From NCBI RefSeq assembly GCF_000346465.2, contig NC_034012.1, forward strand, positions 23,016,719 through 23,080,718: DNA of 64,000 nucleotides, read 5' to 3'. Origin of the DNA: Prunus persica (taxonomy: Eukaryota > Streptophyta > Magnoliopsida > Rosales > Rosaceae). Under the pieces are notes generated by a model. That model worked only from the letters and a program-made list of their open reading frames with translations. It did no database searches and was not told the origin of the DNA. Positions 56,701 to 64,000 of the stretch are shown here, piece by piece; the stretch's first letter is position 1, and the number at the start of each line of letters is the position of its first letter. A program made the translations under genes and the position numbers.

Positions 56701-57615
56701 TTTTTCTTTGACAAAAAACAAGTGTTGTCATGCAAGTTAACATCAAATCCTTTCTTCAAAAGATGACCCATACTTAGCAAATTACTCTTTAAACCAAGAA
56801 CATAATAAACTTCAACCATCTTCTCAATTTTTCCAGATTTGGATTTAAAAGAGACTTCACCTACTCCCCTAATTTTATAGGCTCTAGCATAACCAATTGT
56901 TACTTGTCCATGATCAATTTCAGCAAGAGATGAAAAAAGCTCCGCTGTGTAGATATCACACATCATCCATACTATCTCCATAACATGCGAGCAATAAAGT
57001 TTCTTTGGACTCTCTATCACCAACCTTGCTTTCATGCATAAACTCAGCTGCCCTATTTTGTTTTTCATCTTCCCAGGCTTGTCACAATAATAGCATTTGA
57101 AATAACCATGTCCTCTTCCTCTTTGAAAGCCATTTTCTCTTCCGCTATATGATGATGACAAACTTGAATTTTTCTCACCATCACTTGAATTGTTTGATGA
57201 GCCTCTTCCACTTTGAAAATTAGAATTTCTTCCTCTTCCTCTTCCGCCTCTACCACCTCGACCACGGCTGCAACTGCGACTGCGACCGTAGCTTTGGCTA
57301 GAACCAGTAGCTTGATTTTGATTGCCTCCTGTAGTTGTAACTTGAGTCTTTAAAGCCCGATTCGATTGTGTGGGAGGAGGATTGCTCAAATTTATTTTGA
57401 TTTCATGGGCCTCCAATTTTCCTTGCAAATTTTCTATGGAAAGAGCAGAAGTATCATTTGACTCTTCAATGGCAACCACAACATAATCAAATTTCGGTGG
57501 TAGACTACGAAGAACTTTTTCAACAATTCTTGCATCTTCCAAAATTTCTCCATTTGACGACATTGGATTAACAATTGTTGTAACCTTTGTGAAATACTTT
57601 TGTTAGTACAAAAAT
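53780..57615 (-). mobile_element. Copia element B: 3' LTR and pol to late gag, 5' end missing
   Basis: On the minus strand the order is late gag, integrase, reverse transcriptase, RNase H, a purine-rich GGGAGGCAT tract, then an LTR start TGTTGGAG at 54055 running towards about 53780. The 5' LTR and first half of gag are absent; the coding sequence breaks off near 57615. The gag type (RIVEKVLRSLPPKFDYVV) differs from that of the element at 58545-59983, so these are two different Copia lineages side by side. The outer LTR end is not fixed. Confidence 0.7.
54111..57563 (-). pseudogene. Copia B gag-pol remnant
   Basis: Recognised in order: late gag with Arg/Gly-rich tract and CYYCDKPGK knuckle remnant (57065-57250 region); pre-integrase and integrase (ELVHSDLCGLMPV, RTDRGGEYFSNEF, TPHEAWYGTKPSVHHL); reverse transcriptase (IGVKWVYKTKMN, MDVKSAFFNGVLNEEVYLE, then YVNDL in place of the catalytic YVDDL); RNase H (HTDSDLAGSVDDCKSTSGY, STTEAEYIAA, DNSSAISVSKDP). 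Readable blocks lie in all three minus frames with at least five changes of frame. The aspartic protease motif is not visible. The element is dead and AT-rich like its surroundings. Its genes once made a retrotransposon particle and cDNA. Confidence 0.85.
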
Positions 57616-58544
57616 CGTATTGACATTTCCTAGACTCTAGCATAGGTTGAAAATTAGTTTGTGAGGAATTGTTACTGGACGTTTTGGCACAACTCTCTCA
57701 ACCTTATACTTCCGAGGCATGACCTGACCCTATGAGAAACTTGACAACAGGTAAATTATGACATAATCATGCATTCAAAATAGGGTTTATAATTAAAGTT
57801 ATTTTTTATGCCATTGTAATTTAAGTTAAAATATTAGCGTCTATCATCGTGACATGCACCATGCTTATCTCTTAGTTAACTTGTTTTAGGAGAAAATTAT
57901 TTCTTAATAATAGTGGCTGTTTGGTGTCGTCACTATGAGTCCTTATTGAATCAGATTTTATATTCATAAGTGGATAGTTGTTCTGTCATCTGTTGAGCGT
58001 CTCATGAAGAGACCTTTTTGCATCAGGTTTAGGAGTTTTAGTTTGAATAGGTTTTAGAGTTATAGTTTGCACAACAAGTGTGGTCACATGGGTTTCTCTC
58101 TAGGGAGAGAAACCTGCTTTGAATAAAAGGACGGTTGGTTCTTTTCATTGTCAAGCTTTTCAACGCAATTATATCTTTGATCATATCGAATCTTTTAGTA
58201 AAAGTTGTCGTGCTTATTTTCTTTGGTAAGTCATCAAGTTCTCCTTTGTTGCTTGGTGATTTATCGAATCTATTCATCATTCATATTGCATACATATGCA
58301 CGTCGGTGACTTATACGGTTTGGGCACCGAGACTGTTGTGGCGTTTATCCTCTAGTGAGCTTGAAACAATCGTGACCAGTATTGTGTTCAACATAAGGAG
58401 TATCGAAGATCATTCCGTAACAGAAGTTGAGTTACATAGAAGTCGGTAAACTTTGTCTAGATTTTGAGTCTAGGATAATAGTGTGAGTACTTCTTGTAAT
58501 CTCAATTCTATAGTGGATTTGCTCTTGACTAAGGAGTCCCGTGG
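57616..58544. other. LTR-like DNA between the two Copia elements
   Basis: About 930 bp with no gene. On the plus strand 58440-58545 (TGTGAGTACTTCTTGTAATC, ATTCTATAGTGGATTTGCTC) resembles the U5 part of a Copia LTR, and 57880-58100 resembles U3. It interrupts coding sequence on both sides: late gag of B on the left and gag of A on the right. It may be a truncated LTR from a third element. Confidence 0.35.
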
Positions 58545-59017
58545 ATTTGTTCTTGGACTTGGTTGATGACTGTCTTGGAGTCCCCCATCTTGAAATCAAG
58601 AAATCGACCAACCACAAATTTCTTCATGCCAGCATCTTCGGTCTTGTATTTCTTGTCAAATGACTCCCACAGGGCTTTGGCAGTTTTGATTGGACTGTAT
58701 ACATTGTACAAAGTATTGTCCAATCCATTGATGATATAGTTCTTGCAAAGGAAGTTCGAGTGATACCATGCATCTGCAGCATCAACCGCTTCTGTAGTAG
58801 TACCAGTAGCAGGAGCATCTTCCTTCAAGAACTTGGCCAAATTGAGTGTGGTCAAATAGAACAGCATCTTTTGTTGCCACCTCTTGAAATCAGTTCCATT
58901 GAACTTCTCAAGTTTCTCTCCATAAGAAGAGGAAGCAAGGATTACCACAGGTAAAGCATGAGCCACACATTTTCCCTTGTCATTACTAGTACAATCACTA
59001 CTAGTAAAACTAGTCAT
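58545..59017 (-). pseudogene. Copia A gag fragment
   Basis: The ATG at 59017 opens an intact frame of about 150 codons with the UBN2-type gag signature: EKFNGTDFKRWQQKM, LFYLTTLNLAKFL, SNFLCKNYIINGLDNTLYN, FDKKYKTEDAGMKKFVVG, KTVINQVQE. It then runs out into LTR-like sequence. The zinc knuckle and pol are absent. The first part is less degraded than other Copia pieces here, which suggests a younger element cut by a later insertion or deletion. Confidence 0.75.
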
Positions 59018-59157
59018 TTTCCTTCAATAAAGAGGAAAATACATAGTTTAATTCAAAGTAAACTAACAACTTTTAAGAAACTAAAATAAATTTAAGATTC
59101 TTAAAAAAAAAACCAATAAATATAGCAATTACCAAAAAAAAAATTTCATCCTAAGAT

Positions 59158-59983
59158 TGTCGGAAAAAAAAGAGAAAGATAATTGCTATATTTACAGAAT
59201 TTTGAAAATAAAACTTCACTATAAATTCGAAATAAATACAAGAAAATAATGACAAGGTAAATGTTAAGAATACTTTACAAATGATCGAGTCTAGAACTTG
59301 GTTCTATCTCCTTAAGACGAAATTGCCTCATCACAAGTGCTTTTAGGATTTACTTGGCAAACGTCTCCTAGAATACAACGATCGACTTCTTGTTGAAGCA
59401 GCACTACAATTCCTAAGAAAAGCGAACTCAAACTTGTGTATGAATTCTTTCTTACTAACTCATTATATTTCTAAAAAAAATATAATGCTATGAATACTCT
59501 AAAGACTACTATTATTGGATGACAATTGGATGAATGAAATGTTGTAGGATCTTCTCTATTTATAGGCAACAAGGCCTCTGTTCAGAAAAGATGTGACTGA
59601 AAAATATTAACAAATGTGTCTTTTCATGTTGCAACCATAAGCCAAGAAGTGCAATGTTTCATTTATTATGAAACAATGCAACTTAAGCCAAGAAGTGCAA
59701 TGTTTCAATTTCTATGAAACAATACAACTTTTCATATATGAAACAATGCAACTTAAGCCAAGAAGTGCAATGTTTTAATTTTTATGAAACAATGCAATTT
59801 ATCACATAAAGTATTATTAGTTTACAAACGAAATAAATAATAATTTATTTTTCCTCGATTAAGAACATGACTATTCTCAATAGATACATACCAAAAAGTT
59901 ATGTACTTAAAGTCACGAGTCCCACAATTTAATTTCCATTCAATTATTAAAAAATTAAATATAAATATTATAATTTTCTAACA
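59158..59983 (-). repeat. 5' LTR of Copia A
   Basis: An 826-bp segment from TGTTAGAAAATT (at 59983, minus) to TTTTCCGACA (at 59158). It contains a TATA-like CTATTTATAGG (about 59558-59568, plus) and, at 59635-59790, three near-copies of AAGCCAAGAAGTGCAATGTT followed by T and ATGAAACAATGCAA, a short internal tandem repeat in the U3 part. No partner LTR lies in the window. Confidence 0.65.
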
Positions 59984-60047
59984 CAAGTAGAATCTTGGAC
60001 AGAACTTATAATGATTTGACTAAAAATATACGGCAACGGAACCCCTG

Positions 60048-60362
60048 ATGGAAGATCAAGTTGTTTCGGTAGGAACATGGAGAAAATGGGGATCAATATC
60101 CACCTCAGCTAGTAAAAGAGCTCAAAGAATCATCAAAGAAGAGATACAAGAACCCTTGGATGAGAAACCACATATAGTAAAAGGGTTGGTTGGCGATGAA
60201 GACGACAAAGACTGCTGCTCACTTGAAACTGTACCTGGCATGGCTGACGAGCTCTTCTTGGAAGCTTCTCTAATTCTAGAAGATGATAAGAAAGCCAAGA
60301 TGTTTGTGGCAATGGATGTTGCAGCTCGAAAGAAGTGGCTATGCAGAAAACTTCCCCAGTAG
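60048..60362 (+). CDS. Unrecognised 104-aa ORF, perhaps terminal exon of a cut gene
   Basis: ATG to TAG, 104 aa, open upstream to about 60024. The sequence has convincing protein character: VVSVGTWRKWGSIST, an acidic mid-section (GDEDDKDCCSLETVPGM) and a helical end (ADELFLEASLILEDDKKAKM, then ARKKWLCRKL). The start lies only 65 bases from the outer end of a Copia LTR, so the gene may have lost its 5' part to the insertion, or this is a last exon. I do not recognise the family. The 3' flank (60363-60540) looks like an ordinary 3' UTR. Confidence 0.45.
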   Translation: MEDQVVSVGTWRKWGSISTSASKRAQRIIKEEIQEPLDEKPHIVKGLVGDEDDKDCCSLETVPGMADELFLEASLILEDDKKAKMFVAMDVAARKKWLCRKLPQ

Positions 60363-61140
60363 CATCCAAGTAGCTCGTTGGTATGCAAGTGTAGTTTTGA
60401 TATGCTTATCATCCTTGTGCTTTTTTCCTCACGTAAATTACATACACGGAAAGAGTTTCCCTCTACATAATGTAATTCCCCTGTGTATATCAGTAAGTTT
60501 TCAGATGGGCTAGAAGGCCAAAGCTGCCTCTTCTCTTCTTTTTTTATTTGTTTATTTATTTTTATTTTTTTAATATCAAATTAACCTCAACAAATGCTAA
60601 TTTGCAACCTGATTATCTCCACACTATTATGAGTTTAGGTTTTGAAGCTTACAAAGTTGCAAATCAAATTTCATACTTACCAAGAACTGCAATATGTATT
60701 AACAATAATTTCATACTTAAAAGTAAAACAATAGATGAAATTACTGATCAATTAAAGAAAACAAAATTACCCGGATCAAGGAAAAAAAAAAAAACTACTG
60801 TGTCGTTCTTCTCTGATGAGTAGTAGAATTACTGACTATTCTGTGGACCAAGGTGGTTGCCAAAAGTTGGATCCAAATTCCACTCTGTAAACTGGGAAGA
60901 GCCAAAACAAACAGACAGAGAGATGGAGACAGTGTCACGACCTTGACAAAAGATTGGTACTTTTGCTAAATGGCATGGCCATCTCATTCTCTTCTTTTAG
61001 AATTTGCTTTCTCTCGCTCTCGCTCGCGCTCCTCTCTACCTTCTTCTTATCCCATAATTCATATAAACTTGATTCAAGACATTGCCCATAATAAGAGTAC
61101 CCCAAGGTTGGAAGTAACTACTCCAAAAGTAACCTTACCC
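60363..61140. other. Region between the 104-aa ORF and COQ2
   Basis: Contains T-rich low complexity (60538-60575) and an AT-rich open frame at 60629-60823 (64 aa from MSLGFEAYKVANQ to a Lys-rich end) of unknown nature. From about 60950 to 61140 it is likely the 3' UTR of COQ2 (minus). Confidence 0.4.
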
Positions 61141-63346
61141 CTACGATGAAAGTTTTCCAAACAGGATTCCACTGAAAATAATAGCACCAAACCACTTGTT
61201 CGACACAAATCTGGAACCAAGACAAGAGCAAATGCTGAGGCAAGCTGATCATGTTCAAGGAAAAACGAAGTAAAGAATCTTAAACCTAAATGAGCTTTTC
61301 CTTCCCTAGTGTATGAAACCCTCCAACTTATATTTTTTTCAATATTTACCTTTTTTGTTTCTCTTTGATTGGAGAAATATGCTGTACGGAAAAATTAACA
61401 TTGATGCAATACGCATATTTAATCTCTATGATTACTTGAAATCAAGATCATATCATGAAAAATACGCACTTTCTGTTGCAATCAACCCGGGATGAAAGGT
61501 CAGCAGTCCATATCTGCCAAGCTAATTGTCCAGATGCAGCCCCCAAAAATGCATAGTATGGCCAGCCTGCTCCATAGTTGAAAGATTGGTGTGAGGATGT
61601 GGCAGAAGGAAAAAGAATTGGATTGAAGTTCCAATAACGGTAAAAGAAAAAATTATAAAAATAAAACAAAAAGAAAATGAAAATAAAGGAGGAAACAAAA
61701 CCGATTTCAGCATTATATCCACTGAGGGCAAGACTGCCGCTGCACATAATTCCAAACCCAGTAATCCACTCCTTAGTTGAATCACCAAATCTCAATGCAG
61801 TAGACTTAACACCTACTTTCAGATCATCTTCCTTATCCTGCAAGTATAGTCAGAAACATAATTTGTTGGATTGCATTGAAATAGTTTTCTTATTCCTACA
61901 TATTCCACAGTTTCATCACACTCAAATCTTGGAAACTACAACTTCTGACCATGTGAGTACTACAGTGACATATTTGCTTTACCTGATGTGCGTATATTGT
62001 ATCATACACAAGTGTCCAGCAAACTCCAGAAAGGTACAATGGGAGCACTATAGCTGGATCAATGCTTCCTTTAACTGCAGCCCATCCTAATAAAGCTCCC
62101 CAATTAAAGGTCAAACCTAGAAAGGCTTGAGGCTGCACCAAACGTGATAGCAGTTACCAATTAATTAGTAAACTGTCATGAAGTTTCACATCAAAGTTAA
62201 AAAAGGAAGAAAACTTGAGGGTACGTTAAGAAACCGGAGGTTTAATTACCCAGAATGTCAACCTCTTCATGAGAGGATAGGAGAAAACTAGCAACAATGA
62301 TGAAGCCCCAAAAACGCGGCTGTCAATTCCAATGAAGTAAACAGAGGTTCATGTGCTTGCAGATCATATTGGTTTAACCAGATTTATTAACTAAAAAAGC
62401 CACTGATGCAAGGGCAGATATACAAAGTAAACTAACCTATAATTATTCAGTTGAAGGAGAATTCCAAAACCCAAAAGCAATTGAAATCCAAGAAAACAAA
62501 TCCCCTGAAAAGGTGTCAAAAGACCACTTGCAACTGGCCGCAATTTTGTACGTTCCACCTGGAGTTAAAAGGAAAGGCACTCACAAGTTCACAACCACAA
62601 GATAGAAAACAAAACAGGCAATGAAATAAACTGCAAAGGCCAGTGGACATTACCATGGTATCAATATCCCGGTCAAGGAGATCGTTTATGGTGCATCCAG
62701 CGCCCCTTAAGAGCAGAGCCCCGCATCCAAATAGTGTCATCATCTTAATATCAGGAAGGTGCCCTGGGCTTGCAGCCAATGTTATTGACCTGCACCAACA
62801 ACTATGTCTTTCACACAATTTCAACTTCAAACAAATTGACCAGCATTCCTTCAGTTTCCGTCAAACCAAACAATTCAGTGGAGAGACCAAAGTTTAAGAA
62901 GTTGAAGTAAGAGTCGCTTACCACATACAAGGCCAAGCGAGCAACCAAGTGCCAATGGGCCTGTCGAGGCGAGCGAGCTTCGCATAAGGGCGAGCTTGTC
63001 TTGGCAAGTACAAGTCGATCCAAGAAGTCTCAACTTCAACCTTGACGTCATTGCTGCCCTGATTTCCGTCCTTCTTGGCGCCTGTAGATGAAGACGAGCT
63101 GGAGATGTGGGCTACGAGTCTCAGATCAAATTCGACGCAACTGGGAATCCAACGGTGCCTCTGAGTGAATGGGCCCAACTGGGTTCCGTTGGGATAAGCG
63201 TTAGGGTTAGAATTTTTCGAGGTGGTGGTGGTGGTGGTGGTTGGTTGGTAAGTAGAAACTGCGAATAGGGTGCGGGAGAGAGAAAGTGAAGGTTTCACTT
63301 CCAGAAACCTACGCGAAGCGCGAGAGACGAGCCAAAACGACGCCAT
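61141..63346 (-). CDS. COQ2: 4-hydroxybenzoate polyprenyltransferase, mitochondrial
   Basis: Eight exons (62922-63346, 62654-62789, 62437-62558, 62250-62319, 61983-62132, 61702-61837, 61470-61566, 61141-61210) join in one frame to 401 aa, close to plant PPT1. The first ~40 residues are Ser/Arg-rich with hydrophobics ([17 protein letters not shown]), a mitochondrial transit peptide. The UbiA domain then has about eight to nine membrane segments and both Asp-rich motifs: NDLLDRDID at 177-185 and DTIYAHQDKEDD at 295-306, which bind the Mg-polyprenyl diphosphate. The enzyme joins the isoprenoid tail to 4-hydroxybenzoate in the inner membrane, the second step of ubiquinone synthesis. All introns are GT-AG. 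It is divergent from the PsbP-domain gene over 100 bp. Confidence 0.95.
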
Positions 63347-63446
63347 TTTCAGAATTCACTTTCCTCCAAAACGACAACACTTAAGTGGGTCGATATCGAT
63401 ATGGAATTTATTCTTGGATTATCTCGTCCACTGGTAAAGTAGAGTG
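63347..63446. promoter_or_regulatory. Bidirectional promoter of COQ2 and the PsbP-domain gene
   Basis: Only 100 bases separate the two divergent start codons, so both leaders and core promoters must lie here or overlap the opposite coding region. It contains CAAAACGACAAC (about 63367) and GTCGATATCGATATGG (about 63390), but no TATA box was identified. Confidence 0.6.
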
Positions 63447-64000
63447 ATGGCTTTGTGCATTTGCAATTGCTTTACGCTCTCAAACCACAATCCTTTGAAA
63501 TTCTCAAATTCAATGCCCAGAGCTTCTTTGTTCCAAAGACACACTCATCTTCATCCTCCAAGAGAAACACCATCATCACCTTGTTTGACCAAGAGAGACC
63601 TCGGCCTCTCAATTGTCGCTATTTTCTTAAATGGGTTTTTGCCAAACTTGCAAAAGGCCATTCTCGCTCAAGACTTGGAGCTTCAGAGGTACACAGATTC
63701 CAAGGAGGGTTTCACTCTCCTCCGGCCCTCCTCTTGGATAAAGGTGAACCAAAAGTTCAAGCTTGTATCTTTATTGCCCTCTGTCACTCTGTGTGATTAT
63801 TAATGTATTGCTTTCAGTTTCAGTCAGTATAAGTGGATTTTGTGTGGATGAAAATGGCTGCTTATGGATGGGCAGGTCGAAAAAGCAGGGGCAACTGCTC
63901 TGTTTGAAGAGGCAAATAACGGAAGCAACAATATTGGTGTTGTGGTGAACCCGGTTCGTCTTACGAGCCTTGGAGAGTTTGGCAGTCCTCAATTTGTGGC
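63447..64000 (+). CDS. PsbP domain-containing protein, chloroplast (PPD2-like), partial
   Basis: Exon 1 is 63447-63743 and exon 2 starts at 63876 (GGCAG acceptor) and runs off the right edge; the visible part is about 140 aa. The N-terminal ~55 residues are Ser/His/Pro-rich and lack acidic residues until CLTKRDLG, as in a plastid transit peptide. A hydrophobic segment (LSIVAIFLNGFLPN) before AILAQDLE looks like a thylakoid lumen signal. The PsbP domain begins with LQRYTDSKEGFTLLRPSSWI and continues through KAGATALFEEANNGSNNIGV and NPVRLTSLGEFGSPQFVA. PsbP-like proteins act in the thylakoid lumen around photosystems or NDH. The RPSSWIKVEKAGATALFEE pattern is closest to PPD2 as I know the family; the rest of the gene is needed to be certain. 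Confidence 0.85.

Larger units (their letters stand above)
58545..59983 (-). mobile_element. Copia element A: 5' LTR and start of gag
   Basis: The LTR at 59158-59983 (minus orientation) is followed by ATCTTAGGATG and the gag start at 59017, then broken off at about 58545. The rest of the element is missing. Gag and the post-LTR sequence ATCTTAGG resemble those of the truncated element at 44161-45251. Confidence 0.7.

Noticed and set aside
1..64000. CRISPR arrays, bacterial operons or phage
   Set aside because: Spliced genes, plant retroelements and MITEs throughout; repeats found are minisatellite or transposon type without spacer structure.

Overview
The window is nuclear DNA of a flowering plant, most likely a eudicot. 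Genes carry many short GT-AG introns, AT-rich introns and intergenic DNA, and plant-specific families are present (P-class PPR, KIWI coactivator, GARP Myb-like protein, PsbP-domain protein, plant L1 LINEs, Copia elements, PIF/Harbinger MITEs). The transposon types and gene set would fit a woody rosid, perhaps Rosaceae, but the species cannot be fixed from the sequence alone.

Layout. 64-159 holds the last exon of an unrecognised gene. 1763-2626 is a pair of nested small DNA transposons. 3411-4133 (-) is a single-exon protein with two GARP/Myb-like domains, with a decayed partial copy beside it at 2957-3145. 5692-8117 is a PIF/Harbinger element that carries only the Myb-like ORF1 gene and no transposase. 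Its right target-site copy (TTA) is the stop codon of the next gene. 8118-24376 (-) is a complete 22-exon SNF2 ATPase of the CHR24/ERCC6-like type (1136 aa by my splicing), with a nearly intact 6.1-kb L1-type LINE in intron 18. 24960-30275 (+) is a second, heavily decayed LINE that ends in an RNase H domain. 30382-30840 is a hAT-like MITE about 220 bp upstream of a KIWI/PC4 transcriptional coactivator gene (31065-33452, +, 107 aa). 35138-41482 (-) is an 11-exon SRT2-type sirtuin (391 aa) with two GC-AG introns.

41.5-47.6 kb is repeat-rich and gene-free: a direct repeat pair and a truncated Copia with its LTR. 47608-49038 (+) is an intronless PPR gene, followed by probable spliced 3' UTR. 51.4-52.0 kb holds a fragment of a CHX-type cation/proton antiporter. 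52500-53324 (+) is a basic hypothetical protein. 53.8-60.0 kb is a composite of two broken Copia elements from different lineages plus other inserted LTR-like DNA. 61141-63346 (-) is the complete 8-exon mitochondrial 4-hydroxybenzoate polyprenyltransferase (COQ2/PPT1, 401 aa). It is divergent, over only 100 bp, from a plastid PsbP-domain protein gene that runs off the right edge (63447 onward).

The host genes do not form one pathway. They are independent housekeeping genes (chromatin remodelling, transcription, NAD-dependent deacylation, organelle RNA processing, ubiquinone synthesis, photosystem-related), and most space between them is transposon-derived. I saw no wholly new multi-gene system. 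The most notable points are the ORF1-only Harbinger placed on the CHR24 stop codon, the double-GARP protein, the two GC-AG introns in SRT2, and the 100-bp COQ2/PPD bidirectional promoter. Exon boundaries were placed by hand from splice consensus and frame continuity. Every multi-exon model called complete closes in a single frame.
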